64,000 nucleotides of DNA from Clostridium sp. CAG:768 (GTDB taxonomy: Bacteria > Cyanobacteriota > Vampirovibrionia > Gastranaerophilales > Gastranaerophilaceae), in the NCBI GenBank assembly GCA_000437435.1, contig FR899628.1, positions 62,001 to 126,000 of the forward strand, read 5' to 3'. Positions within the stretch are counted from its first letter, which is position 1. The number at the start of each line of letters is the position of its first letter. Shown here in pieces: positions 52,574 to 62,282 of this stretch. The translations under genes were made by a program, and so were the position numbers. The notes below the pieces were generated by a model. That model did no database searches, was not told the origin of the DNA, and saw only the letters and a program-made list of their open reading frames with translations.

Positions 52574-53650
52574 TTAATCAAGATTAATATCTTCAGGCAT
52601 TTCGGGTAGTTCTTTTGTATAAGTACATCCTAATTTTTCCAGTTTTTCAATTTGATTAATTATATTCCCACGACCGTTTAGTTTTTTTAATGAATTTGAT
52701 AAATCATCTTGGATGTTTAATAATTCATTTAATAAGGTAGCAAATTTATCATGAACAGATGTACATAATCTTGACATTTCTAGAACATTTTTATTTTGTC
52801 TATCAACAATATGGAATGCATTAATAATTTTCAAAGCCGCAAGTAAAGTTGATGGAGATACAGGCATTACTCTATTTTTCCAGGCATAATCCCATAAAGC
52901 ATAATCATCACAAAACATCATTGAATAACAACTTTCAATAGGTATAAACATCAAAACATAATCAGGTGAAGCTTCTTCTACAGAATATTCTCTTTTTGCC
53001 AAACCATTTATATGTGCTTTCGTTGAATCCACAAATTGTTTTAAATGAATTTGTTTTTCGTTTTCATCTTGCGCGTTTAGAAAACCGTCCCAAGCTGCAA
53101 AAGATGTTTTGCTATCTATATAAACACATCTACCTTCAGGCAAAAATACAGTTGCATCAGGTTTACCCTCTGCGGTGCCTTTTTGGATTTTATATTCTTC
53201 ATTTTTTCGCAATCCTGAAGCTTCCAAAACTCGTTCGAGAACAATTTCTCCCCATTTACCTGATGTTCTGTTGTCAGCTTTCATTACACTCACTAGAGAA
53301 TTTGCATCAAGAGAGATTTTATTTCCTGTTTCAAGAAAACTTTTTATATTCATATCAAAAGTTTTAAAATGGTCAGACTCAGTTCTAAAGTTTTCTTCAG
53401 TACGTCTTTCAAAATCTTCAATCTTTTCTTTAAATCTTTTGAAAAATTCATCCAACTTTTCTCTGTTTTGAACAGATAACTCAGATGAATGTTCTTTAAA
53501 AATTCTATTAGCAGTATTTTCAAAATACAACTTCATCTGCTCCAACATTAAATCTCTTGATACCTTATCGTTTTTACTCATTACTTTAAAAGATATAAAC
53601 ACGCACAAAGCACCAATTAAAAAACCAACCAAAAATATTAAAAATTCCAT
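52574..53650 (-). CDS. rmuC: RmuC-family protein
   Basis: 358 residues from the ATG at 53650 (GAGG 8 bases upstream; the alternative ATG at 53656 is too close to it). An N-terminal helix (FLIFLVGFLIGALCVFISF) anchors a coiled coil (about 25-110). The RmuC core follows: SGKWGEIVLERVLEASGL, PDATVFLPEGRCVYIDSKTS, YVLMFIPIESCY, and VMPVSPSTLLAALKIIN. The core resembles a PD-(D/E)xK nuclease fold and the family limits rearrangement at inverted repeats. Shorter than the E. coli protein. Confidence 0.93.
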   Translation of the reverse strand: MEFLIFLVGFLIGALCVFISFKVMSKNDKVSRDLMLEQMKLYFENTANRIFKEHSSELSVQNREKLDEFFKRFKEKIEDFERRTEENFRTESDHFKTFDMNIKSFLETGNKISLDANSLVSVMKADNRTSGKWGEIVLERVLEASGLRKNEEYKIQKGTAEGKPDATVFLPEGRCVYIDSKTSFAAWDGFLNAQDENEKQIHLKQFVDSTKAHINGLAKREYSVEEASPDYVLMFIPIESCYSMMFCDDYALWDYAWKNRVMPVSPSTLLAALKIINAFHIVDRQNKNVLEMSRLCTSVHDKFATLLNELLNIQDDLSNSLKKLNGRGNIINQIEKLEKLGCTYTKELPEMPEDINLD

Positions 53651-53911
53651 ACGCATACCCTCTTAATAAAAAAATTATACCACAGGAAGATTACACTAAA
53701 AAGATTAAAAAAAGTTTTATCAACCATGTGGCTAAAACTACTAAAAGCATGATGTAGAGCATGATTGAGAAATTTTACCAATCTAAAGATGTAAGACAAA
53801 TTCTCAAACCTTAATCTTACCAATATCAATCAGGACATGGATGAAAAAGACCATACAAAAATAGTAGTATGTATAGTGTAGAGGGAAGCTTAAAAAACAG
53901 GGAGATAAAAA

Positions 53912-54607
53912 ATGAGAGAGTTCAAAAGAAGATCAAGAGTATTATTAATCGATGATAACGCAGATCATTTAAGAGGAGTTAAAGAATTAATTACACTTGA
54001 AAGTAGTTATGAAGTTGTAGGAGCTACAACAAGTGCTAATATAGGGATTAACTTAGCAAAGAAATATCGCCCTGATATTATCTTGATGGACATCAATATG
54101 CCAGAAAAAGATGGCCTTCAAGCAATCCAAGAAATAGAAAAATTAGACTTAGGAATCAGAGTAATTGCATTAAGTGGATATGATGATGCTGATCTAATCT
54201 TTAGAGCAATGAAAATAGGTGCTAAAGGCTATGTTTTAAAAACTATGGCATCAGCTCAACTTATTTATGCTATGGATGAAGTTGCTTCTGGCAAAATTTA
54301 TCTTCCAAATGCTCTTACATCAAGATTTTTTGAATATTTTCAACGTTCATTCAAAGAAGAAGCACAAACAGCCGCAGAAGAAAATTTACTTACATATTTA
54401 ACAGCTAGAGAAGAAGAAGTTTTAGACTTACTTACACAGGGTAATAACTACAAGGGTATTGCAGGAAAATTATTTATATCTGAAACTACAGTTAAGACTC
54501 ACGTAAATAATATATTCCAAAAATTACAAGTAAATGACAGAACTCAAGCTGTTTTATATGCACTAAACAATGGCTTTGCAAACAGAAGACATAAAATGGC
54601 TGTTTAA
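53912..54607 (+). CDS. NarL/LuxR-type response regulator
   Basis: 231 residues, GGGAG before the ATG. Receiver domain: RVLLIDDNADHLRG, IILMDINMPEKDG with the phospho-acceptor Asp 60, ALSGYDDAD, and KGYVLKTMAS. C-terminal LuxR HTH (about 165-225): LTAREEEVLDLLTQGNNYKG, FISETTVKTHVNNIFQKL. Followed by a histidine kinase gene 72 bases downstream, its probable partner. The N-terminal basic MREFKRRSR is slightly extended. Confidence 0.93.
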   Translation: MREFKRRSRVLLIDDNADHLRGVKELITLESSYEVVGATTSANIGINLAKKYRPDIILMDINMPEKDGLQAIQEIEKLDLGIRVIALSGYDDADLIFRAMKIGAKGYVLKTMASAQLIYAMDEVASGKIYLPNALTSRFFEYFQRSFKEEAQTAAEENLLTYLTAREEEVLDLLTQGNNYKGIAGKLFISETTVKTHVNNIFQKLQVNDRTQAVLYALNNGFANRRHKMAV

Positions 54608-54630
54608 TTTGATACTTTTAATATAAGTGT

Positions 54631-54664
54631 TTAAAGGTTCAGTCTTAAAAAACTGAACCTTTAA
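54631..54664 (+). terminator. hairpin between response regulator and kinase genes
   Basis: TTAAAGGTTCAGT pairs with ACTGAACCTTTAA, 13 bp, loop of 8. There is no U-run beyond the stem, so it may only partly stop transcription or protect the upstream mRNA end, setting unequal levels of the two proteins. Confidence 0.5.
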
Positions 54665-54679
54665 TGTTGAAGAGGGGAA

Positions 54680-55339
54680 ATGAATAATACTAATTTAATA
54701 TACGAACAATCAAGATGTGTAGCACATGAAATAAGAAATCACCTTTCTATTTGCGAAATTTACACCCAAATTATAAAAAAGAATTTAGAACAAGAAGGAA
54801 TTGAAAACAAATCAATTGATAATGCTATAAATTGTATTAGCAAATCATTAAAAATAATGAATAATTCATTACTTGATCTAAAATCTTTAAACAACTTTTC
54901 ACCAAAAGAATGCAATATTAAAGAAATTCTAGAAGAAGGAGTAAAACTATCAACTGTATATATTCATGAAAAAGATATCACAATAAATTGTCATATCAAA
55001 GATGATTCCAAAGTATACATAGATGAAAATAAATTCCTAGCCTGCATCGTAAACATAATAAAAAATGCCATAGAAGCTATCGAACATAAGGGTCAAATTA
55101 ATGTTTCACTAGAAATTAAAAATAATGAGGTACACATAAAAATTTCAAATAACGGAAGTCCAATCTCAAAAGAAAAACAATCAATGATTTTTGAAGAAGG
55201 CTATACTACAAAATCTACAGGCAGCGGACTTGGACTACATATATGCGTAGATAATCTGAAAGCTCAAAATGCTATTTTAAAATTAAATAAATCAACATCT
55301 GAAATAACAGAATTTGAAATTATATTGCCTGTTGCTTAA
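54680..55339 (+). CDS. soluble sensor-less histidine kinase
   Basis: 219 residues, GAGGGGAA before the ATG. It starts almost directly with the dimerisation box CVAHEIRNHLSICEIY (His 16) and continues to the ATPase domain: IVNIIKNAIEAIEHKG (N box), NNGSPISKEKQS (G1-like), and STGSGLGLHI (G2). No membrane helix, PAS, GAF or receiver domain precedes the His box. It must be controlled by protein contacts or act on the adjacent regulator in response to an internal partner. It overlaps the convergent gene by 20 bases. Confidence 0.9.
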   Translation: MNNTNLIYEQSRCVAHEIRNHLSICEIYTQIIKKNLEQEGIENKSIDNAINCISKSLKIMNNSLLDLKSLNNFSPKECNIKEILEEGVKLSTVYIHEKDITINCHIKDDSKVYIDENKFLACIVNIIKNAIEAIEHKGQINVSLEIKNNEVHIKISNNGSPISKEKQSMIFEEGYTTKSTGSGLGLHICVDNLKAQNAILKLNKSTSEITEFEIILPVA

Positions 55340-57590
55340 ATTTCTCTAATAAATTTCCACTTTCTACATTACCATTCCCAGAATTTGTCTGAGCATTTTG
55401 AGATGGAACTGAATAAATATCAGATGCAAAAACTCTTGGATCATCAATTTTATCCATAGCCTTCATAATACCTATTTTGCCTGCTTTCTTTTGAATATTT
55501 GTCAGCCAAGCATTAAATGCATAAGGAATTGCAAAAATTACACCTAAAACAGGTACACCAGCAACAATTCCTGTATTAATTAAAGTTTTATAATTTTTGT
55601 AATTAAAATTCATTCCCAATTTTTCTTGTAAATCTTTAGGAATTTCAACATCTGCTTTTGAAGCTTTTGATTTAGCCCATAATTTAGTACACTGAGTAAT
55701 AATATTACGGGTCCATTTAGCAAGAGCTGTTTGTTTAAAATGGCTTGCAAATAATTCTGATAATATTTCAGACATTCCTTTTTTATTACCATTTGCAACT
55801 GAATTAGCTATACCTTGTGTACCTATTTTCCCAAGTTCTGCAAGTAAAGGTTCTACCGCAGCTTTTAAATCTTTATTTTTCGGGTGTTCTAAAAATGTTT
55901 TTAAATTACCTTGGATAATTGCTTGTTGGAATTTTTGAACAGTAACTTTATCTTGCTTTTTCACAACATCATAAACATTATTTACAGCCTGTTTTATTGA
56001 AGATTTTGAATCAAAAGTCAAATTAGTAAGCCAATTACCAAGTTTTGCTATAGGGAATTTCCCTTTAATAACCGATGCTGTCAAAAATCCTAAACCTAAA
56101 GTTGCACCAACACTCCATAAAGTCATTCCTAATTCTTTTGCAATTTCAGAGCCTGCCTCAACATCTTCTGAATATCTTTGAGACATTTCATCCACTTCAT
56201 CAAAAGCTCTAAATACGTTCTTTTGTAAAGACTCAGCTTCTGCTTTTTGGCTATCAGTTATTTCTATTTGACTAAACGCTTTTTGTAATTTTTCATTTTC
56301 TTTATATGTTGTCTTTTTATATTTATTATATTCTGATTTATCTTTGAAATAAGAAGCTAAGAATGAAAAACTTCCACCCAATTTCTTTAAGAAACTTTGC
56401 TTTTGTTTCTCAGCTTTAATATTTTCTGCTTTTTTCATATCTTCATCTGAAAAGGCCATTAGCCTTGCAGGATTTTTCAATAAATCTTGTCTTGCCTTAT
56501 ATCTTCCAATTCTTGATGCATTTTTTTCTTCTAAAGTCCCTTGCATTTGTATTCCAAATGAAGTCAGAATAGGAACTGCAATAGACACAATATTTCTAAC
56601 TTTTTTATCAGCTTTAGCTAACTTTAATAATTTATTAATTCCAACCCCCAATGGAGCTGCAACAAACCAAGATAAAGTTCCCAATGTATCAAATGCATTT
56701 TCTACATTTTCAGAATATTCTTCAGCTTTTATATTGATTTCTTTTACTGCATCTACTATTAATTCTTTATCTTCTTGAGCTCTTTGCAATTGTTCAGGAG
56801 ATAAGTTTACAGATTTAAGTTTGTCAATTTCATTTGGATCTTTGTTATCTAGCCACTCCTTATAAGCTTTTTTATCATTTGAAATATCTTTTAATTCTTT
56901 AATCATTTTAGAGATGCTATTACGTTCTTTTTCATCAGGTATTGATTTTGCAATCTCTTTAGCTTTTTCTAACTGTTCAGGAGTATAAACTACGAAATTT
57001 TTAACATCTTTCAACTCATTTTGTTTTGCTTGATAACGCCCTATTCTTGAAGCTTCTTTTTGTTTAGAATTTCCCCATAGGATCATACCAACAGCACTAG
57101 AGAGCATTAATCCCATAATAGCAAAAGGCCCGTATTTTTGAACTCCATTGCGAATTTTAAAAACTCTTGCGGTTAATTTTTTCTGTTCAGAAATTTTTAA
57201 AGCTCTATTACTATCATCTGCAGATAAGTTTTTAATTTCTTCATTTAATTTATCAATTTTCTTATCTATTTTAGAAGTAAGTTTCTTATCTACAAATTTT
57301 AACAACGGAACTTGAGAAAAAGTTAATCCTAGAACTGGAACCATCGATATAAGACCTGTTAATTGTTCCATATCTTGGCAATTATCTTCGGATCTTGCAT
57401 CCATCATTTCAGTTGCTCTAATAACTGTTTGAGCCTTTTTATTTGTCAATTCTACTTTATCTTCAGGTATTTCAATATTTGCAGCTAAATACTCTTTTTG
57501 AGCTCTTTCATCAGCCTGCTTTTGCTCCCATGCATCATATTTATTATAATTTTTTCTTACTTCATTGATTGAATTTAAAAATTGTCCCAT
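55320..57590 (-). CDS. very large helical membrane-associated protein with internal duplication
   Basis: 756 residues, not recognised. Mostly charged helices with hydrophobic segments (LISMVPVLGLTFSQVPLL, GPFAIMGLMLSSAVGMILWG, IVSIAVPILTSFGI, LWSVGATLGLGFLTASVI, INTGIVAGVPVLGVIFAIPY). A duplicated unit is visible: ASRIGRYQAKQ at 180-190 and ASRIGRYKARQ at 358-368, each followed by a long charged helix and then Y-S-E-(N/D)-V-E and a hydrophobic stretch. No signal peptide. Adjacent and divergent to the kinase-fusion gene at 57739, with which it shares style. Confidence 0.68.
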   Translation of the reverse strand: MGQFLNSINEVRKNYNKYDAWEQKQADERAQKEYLAANIEIPEDKVELTNKKAQTVIRATEMMDARSEDNCQDMEQLTGLISMVPVLGLTFSQVPLLKFVDKKLTSKIDKKIDKLNEEIKNLSADDSNRALKISEQKKLTARVFKIRNGVQKYGPFAIMGLMLSSAVGMILWGNSKQKEASRIGRYQAKQNELKDVKNFVVYTPEQLEKAKEIAKSIPDEKERNSISKMIKELKDISNDKKAYKEWLDNKDPNEIDKLKSVNLSPEQLQRAQEDKELIVDAVKEINIKAEEYSENVENAFDTLGTLSWFVAAPLGVGINKLLKLAKADKKVRNIVSIAVPILTSFGIQMQGTLEEKNASRIGRYKARQDLLKNPARLMAFSDEDMKKAENIKAEKQKQSFLKKLGGSFSFLASYFKDKSEYNKYKKTTYKENEKLQKAFSQIEITDSQKAEAESLQKNVFRAFDEVDEMSQRYSEDVEAGSEIAKELGMTLWSVGATLGLGFLTASVIKGKFPIAKLGNWLTNLTFDSKSSIKQAVNNVYDVVKKQDKVTVQKFQQAIIQGNLKTFLEHPKNKDLKAAVEPLLAELGKIGTQGIANSVANGNKKGMSEILSELFASHFKQTALAKWTRNIITQCTKLWAKSKASKADVEIPKDLQEKLGMNFNYKNYKTLINTGIVAGVPVLGVIFAIPYAFNAWLTNIQKKAGKIGIMKAMDKIDDPRVFASDIYSVPSQNAQTNSGNGNVESGNLLEKFKQQAI

Positions 57591-57738
57591 TAATTTTTCC
57601 GAAAAATTTTTCTACCAATATTAATATAAAATCGTAAAAACAAAAAAAATTGCCACTTAATTTAATATAAATTAACAATAATAAAGCAAACAAGCAAAAA
57701 TAATTATCATTATTTTTTATTATAATTAAGGGGAAATC

Positions 57739-60432
57739 ATGTCAGGAATAGATAATTTTTTAAATAAAAGCGGACAAAATCAATATTACATTACTCCACA
57801 ACCAGCAAATAATGCTGTAAAAAGTGATGTTAAAATTAAAGATACAGAAAATACAACAACAAATATAATTACAAATTCTAATATTAGAGATGAATTTGTA
57901 AAAGAAAAAAAGAATAATGGCCTTATTAGAAAATTCTACAATTTTTTGAAAAATAAAACTAATATAGGTCTTGGCTCAAAAGCTGTCGAAAAAGAAATTG
58001 ATAAATTTGAAAAAGGCGAAATTTCTGAAGAAAATATAAAAGATACAATTACAAAATATAAAACCTCTCAACAAAATTCAGTACAAGCATTTGCAGACAC
58101 AGCAACTGCAGCTGTTACTATTAGCGGATACTACTTAGGCAATAATTTTATTAAAAAATACCAAGCTCAAGATAAATTAAATGCATTGCCACAATTTATA
58201 AAAAATATAAAAGAAAATACTGATAGTATTAAGCTTAAACGCCTTAAATTAATTGAAGATATTCTAAAATCTAAAACTAAAGCTACAATACTAATGCTTC
58301 CTATTCTTGGAATTGTTGGAGGAATAACAAAATTAACAATTACAAAAGCCGAAAGAATAGGATCAAAAGAATTTAAAGTTGATAAAAAAGCGTTTACAGA
58401 TAAAAAAGAACTTAAAGCAGAAAAGAAAAAAGCAAGAAAAGAAAGAAGAAAAACTAACTTCAAAAACTTCTTAACAGGAGCAGCAAACGGAATTCTAGCA
58501 CCTGTAACAGCCTTAGCAGGAGGTATAATCGGAATTCCTGCATACATTTTAGCAACAACAGGGCTTAGATACACAACAAACAATAAAGATAAAAAAGATA
58601 AATCTTTAAACGATTTTACTCAATCATTCAAAGATAATGCGGCTGTAAATACTCTAGCTGCAGTTGCAGTAGCTGTACCGGCATTCAAAAAAGCTCATTT
58701 CAGCCATGTTTTAGGAAAAAATTTAGACAAAGTCGTAGATAAACTAAAAGATGTAAAATTAGAACTTCCAGACTTACCGTCTTCAAAATCAGCTTACCAA
58801 GAACTTGAAGATTTTATGCTTAACTCTGGAGCTATTCAAAATATAATTAAATCTGACAAACTATATTTAAGCGACAATATGGATGAAATTATAAAAAATT
58901 TAACAGATGAAAACATATTTGCTGTAAAATTCTTACAAATCAAAAATAAAGGTTTACTATCAGGAGAATACAATCAATATGGAAGAATATCAGAAGCACT
59001 AAGAGAAAATTGTCCACCGACAAGAACTCTTGAAGAAGCTCAAGAACATATTAACAAACTTTGGGGATCTTCTGAATACAAAGTGTCAAAACTTCTTGGT
59101 GTAGGGACAGTAGCAGAAACTTATTTAGCAAAAGATTCATCAGGCAAAGAAGTTTGTATTAAAGTTCTAAAAAATGGTATAAATGCTGAAAAAATCGCTA
59201 AAGATAAAGAAAAATTTATTAAACTTATCACAGGAGATACTCCTGCAGATAAACTAAACGACAATCAAAAATATTTAATAAAAAACATCAATGATTTAGC
59301 AGAAGGCATTTCAAAAGAAGTTGATTTCGTAAACGAAATGAACGCTGCAAAAGAATTGAAAAAATACAGTAAAGTTGCAGATGTCGTAGTTCCAATGGAA
59401 GCTAAGCCTGGAATATACATAATGGAAAAAGCACCTGGCATAAGCGTAAAAACTCTTGTTGATTATTATAACTGCGAAAGTAGTATAAAATATTTTAAAA
59501 GATACGCAAAAAAACACCCTGATACAGAATGGGTAAAACCAACTATTGAAAAATATGAAGAAGACTTGAAGAAAATCAAATCAAGAGCTCCTGAATTTGA
59601 AGACTTTGATATGACACCTTCACAAATTAAAAAATTACTAAAAACATATATTGACTTACAAGTAGAACAATTTTCAAAAGTAGATAAAAATGGAAAAGTT
59701 ATCCACGCAGACATTCACCCTGGAAACATTTTCATCAATCTTCAAGCTCTTAAATCAGGAAAAGGCAAATTATTAACTTTAATTGATACAGGTAATACAA
59801 TTAAATTAAGCAAAGAACAAGCAATGGCTTCATTAAAAGTTGTTGGCTTTATTAAAAACGGAAACACTAAAGATTTAGCAAATATTGTATTACAAGATGC
59901 TATTTTACCTCAAGGCCTTTCTAAAGAAGAAGCTCTTGTAAAAGTCGAAAAAGACTTAAAAACATTCTTCTTTGACAACAAAACAAAAATCAATTCAATG
60001 AATATGGATACATTCTATGCATTGTCAGATAACATTTTAAGGAAATACAATATTATTCCTAATAATACACAATTAAATTTAAATAAAGCAAAAATCTCAG
60101 CTAAAAATTCATTTGAAGATCTAGTCGAATCATTCTTTGAAAAAAAATACGGAGACAAAAACTGGGAAGATTCCTCTAAAGCTGAAATGGTTACAGCAAT
60201 TACAAGTGCAGCAAAAGATATGGCTGAAATAGGCATAAAACTTCAATCAGCAAATACTATTCAAGAAACTAAAAATTTAACTCAAATGTCTACAAAAGAA
60301 GCAATGAATTTCTTAAGAAATAAAAATATGCTAAAAACAAACAGCGAAGAATATTTGACATATAAAATGAAACAAAATATGCCAGGACCAAAAATTAAAG
60401 AAGAAGAAATTCTTGAAAAAATTAAAGAATAA
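57739..60432 (+). CDS. UbiB/ABC1-type atypical kinase fused to a long helical membrane module
   Basis: 897 residues, AAGGGG before the ATG. Residues 1-430 are helical with hydrophobic segments (ATILMLPILGIVGGITKLTI, GILAPVTALAGGIIGIPAYI, NTLAAVAVAVPAFKKA), unlike any UbiB. From about 449 an ABC1/UbiB kinase domain is visible: LLGVGTVAETYLAKD, VCIKVLKNGI (Lys about 475), SKEVDFVNEMNAA (Glu about 528), VIHADIHPGNIF (about 654) and LLTLIDTGNTIKL (metal Asp). The ubiquinone family K-x-G-Q motif and alanine-rich loop were not found. A 170-residue helical tail follows. Kinase or ATPase activity is likely; the target is unknown. Confidence 0.78.
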   Translation: MSGIDNFLNKSGQNQYYITPQPANNAVKSDVKIKDTENTTTNIITNSNIRDEFVKEKKNNGLIRKFYNFLKNKTNIGLGSKAVEKEIDKFEKGEISEENIKDTITKYKTSQQNSVQAFADTATAAVTISGYYLGNNFIKKYQAQDKLNALPQFIKNIKENTDSIKLKRLKLIEDILKSKTKATILMLPILGIVGGITKLTITKAERIGSKEFKVDKKAFTDKKELKAEKKKARKERRKTNFKNFLTGAANGILAPVTALAGGIIGIPAYILATTGLRYTTNNKDKKDKSLNDFTQSFKDNAAVNTLAAVAVAVPAFKKAHFSHVLGKNLDKVVDKLKDVKLELPDLPSSKSAYQELEDFMLNSGAIQNIIKSDKLYLSDNMDEIIKNLTDENIFAVKFLQIKNKGLLSGEYNQYGRISEALRENCPPTRTLEEAQEHINKLWGSSEYKVSKLLGVGTVAETYLAKDSSGKEVCIKVLKNGINAEKIAKDKEKFIKLITGDTPADKLNDNQKYLIKNINDLAEGISKEVDFVNEMNAAKELKKYSKVADVVVPMEAKPGIYIMEKAPGISVKTLVDYYNCESSIKYFKRYAKKHPDTEWVKPTIEKYEEDLKKIKSRAPEFEDFDMTPSQIKKLLKTYIDLQVEQFSKVDKNGKVIHADIHPGNIFINLQALKSGKGKLLTLIDTGNTIKLSKEQAMASLKVVGFIKNGNTKDLANIVLQDAILPQGLSKEEALVKVEKDLKTFFFDNKTKINSMNMDTFYALSDNILRKYNIIPNNTQLNLNKAKISAKNSFEDLVESFFEKKYGDKNWEDSSKAEMVTAITSAAKDMAEIGIKLQSANTIQETKNLTQMSTKEAMNFLRNKNMLKTNSEEYLTYKMKQNMPGPKIKEEEILEKIKE

Positions 60433-60479
60433 TAAAATTATTCTTAATAAAACGTAAGTGGCGGGTAGAGTGGCACGCT

Positions 60480-61193
60480 CTATTCATTGAATTCTTGGAT
60501 AGAAATTGATTCAATTCCCTCTAATTTTTGATAATTTTTATATAAATCCTGAATAGGGTGACGACCAACAAAATCAAGAATTACAACAATTTTAGTCAAG
60601 TTATCATCTTGTTTGTTTAATTTTCTTGAAATTTCTCTTAAATGTTTGCTGTTTTCAATTATATAATCATAAATATCATTTGAATTTTCATTAAGGCAAG
60701 AAATACTCATTTTCAAACGTCTTGTATTTTTTGTACTTGAAATAAGAACATTTTTTTCAAAAAGTCTTACAGATACAAGTACTAGAATTGATAAAACTGT
60801 AGCAACAATTGCAAGTCCATACATCCCAGCACCACAAGCCATACCAATACTTGCGGATACCCACAAAGTTGCAGCAGTAGTTAAGCCAAACACAGTAGCC
60901 CCGTGTCTTAATACAGTACCACCACCTATAAAACCGATACCGGTTACTACCTGAGCTGCGACACGAGCAGTATCACGAGTTCCTAATTCATCACCAGTAA
61001 CAGATACCTCTGGGAAACCGTAAATAGAAATTATTGTAAATAAACAAGCTCCGAGACAAACTAAAATATTAGTTCGCAAACCTGCATATTTATTTGTCAT
61101 CTCACGTTCAAGCCCGATTGCAAAGCCTAAAAGGACTGATGACAAAACTCTTATAACCAAAGTGATATCAAAAATTCCAGACAAAGTTTCCAT
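60480..61193 (-). CDS. MgtC/SapB-family membrane protein
   Basis: 237 residues. Four to five N-terminal helices with the family motifs LLGFAIGLEREMTNKYAGLR, NILVCLGACLFTI, ARVAAQVVTGIGFIGGGTVL and LTTAATLWVSASIGMACG. A C-terminal cytoplasmic ACT-like domain (residues about 160-237) follows. Members are linked with growth at low magnesium and with inner-membrane ATP-synthase control in pathogens. AAGGG precedes the ATG. Follows the ABC permease genes by 22 bases on the same strand. Confidence 0.93.
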   Translation of the reverse strand: METLSGIFDITLVIRVLSSVLLGFAIGLEREMTNKYAGLRTNILVCLGACLFTIISIYGFPEVSVTGDELGTRDTARVAAQVVTGIGFIGGGTVLRHGATVFGLTTAATLWVSASIGMACGAGMYGLAIVATVLSILVLVSVRLFEKNVLISSTKNTRRLKMSISCLNENSNDIYDYIIENSKHLREISRKLNKQDDNLTKIVVILDFVGRHPIQDLYKNYQKLEGIESISIQEFNE

Positions 61194-61214
61194 ATTCTAA
61201 CCCTTTATCACTGC

Positions 61215-62282
61215 CTACTGCTGTTTACTTTTAGGATCCAGCACATCTCTTATTGTATCACCAATCAGATTAAATGCCAATACAGCAATAAAAATTAAAA
61301 AACCGGGAGTCAAAAGCCAAGGACGATAGATTATATTAGTATATTCTTGAGCTTCTTTTAACATATTCCCCCAACTTGCATCAGGCTGTTGAATACCAAG
61401 TCCTAAAAAGCTCAATCCAGATTCAGATAAAATGTAAGAAGGAACAGACAAAGTCATTGCAACAATTACAAAACTTGTAGTCTGAGGTAAAATATGTTTT
61501 ACAATAATTCTTAAACGCGAAGCTCCAATAGATTTAGCAGCCTGAACGTATTCCCTATTTTTTATTGACAATACCATACCCCTTACAACTCTTGCAAAAC
61601 TTGCCCAACCGATTAATGCTAAAATTACAACAATCAGCATAAATCTTTGCACACTTGTCATTCCAGACGGCAAAATTGAAGCTAATATAATTAAAAGATA
61701 AAAACTCGGGATAGACATTACAGCTTCGGCAAATCTCATCATAACCATATCAACTTTTCCACCGAAATACCCTGCAATACCACCATATAAAAGCCCTATA
61801 GGGAATAACACAAACAATGCCAAAAACCCTATGGTCATAGAAATTCTACCACCGAATAAAATTCTTGAAAAGACGTCACGACCGTTAATGTCAGTACCTA
61901 ATAAAAACAATCTGCCATCTGTATCAGTTGTCACAAGGTGTCGTTTCATAGGAATTAAACCTAAAAATTTATACGGCTGTCCTTTAGAGAAAAATTTAAT
62001 ATAATGTTTTTGACTTCTGTCGAGTGTATAAATAATTTTTAAATCATCTGGATCAAATTCTCTTTTATAATTATAAGTATAAGGTTTTGAAAATTTCCCG
62101 TTCTCATCAATTGTAAAAATCTTAGATGGAGGCACATAGGCCATAGATCTATCAGAAAAATCTTTTGTATAAGGAGCTATAAAATCAGCAAAAAATAATG
62201 CTAAATAGATTATTCCGAGTACAATCAGAGCAATCCTTGCAAATTTATCTTTCCATAATTGTTTAAACAAATCTCTTATCAT
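61215..62282 (-). CDS. oligopeptide ABC transporter permease (OppC/DppC type)
   Basis: 355 residues. An N-terminal helix with a long loop (residues about 35-120, including LDRSQKHYIKFFSKGQPYKF) precedes the binding-protein-dependent permease domain: LFLLGTDINGRDVFSRILFG, GYFGGKVDMVMMRFAEAVMS, and the EAA loop VQAAKSIGASRLRIIVKHILP. It forms the inner-membrane channel with the OppB/DppB-type partner, whose gene overlaps by 4 bases. No ATPase genes are within the window. Confidence 0.92.
   Translation of the reverse strand: MIRDLFKQLWKDKFARIALIVLGIIYLALFFADFIAPYTKDFSDRSMAYVPPSKIFTIDENGKFSKPYTYNYKREFDPDDLKIIYTLDRSQKHYIKFFSKGQPYKFLGLIPMKRHLVTTDTDGRLFLLGTDINGRDVFSRILFGGRISMTIGFLALFVLFPIGLLYGGIAGYFGGKVDMVMMRFAEAVMSIPSFYLLIILASILPSGMTSVQRFMLIVVILALIGWASFARVVRGMVLSIKNREYVQAAKSIGASRLRIIVKHILPQTTSFVIVAMTLSVPSYILSESGLSFLGLGIQQPDASWGNMLKEAQEYTNIIYRPWLLTPGFLIFIAVLAFNLIGDTIRDVLDPKSKQQ

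Noticed and set aside
52966..53471. Two open frames antisense to rmuC
   Set aside because: They are shadows of the coding strand, with no ribosome site and implausible composition.
53638..53829. 63-residue minus-strand ORF upstream of rmuC
   Set aside because: Hydrophobic and aromatic by AT-rich composition, overlaps the rmuC ribosome site region and has no signals of its own.
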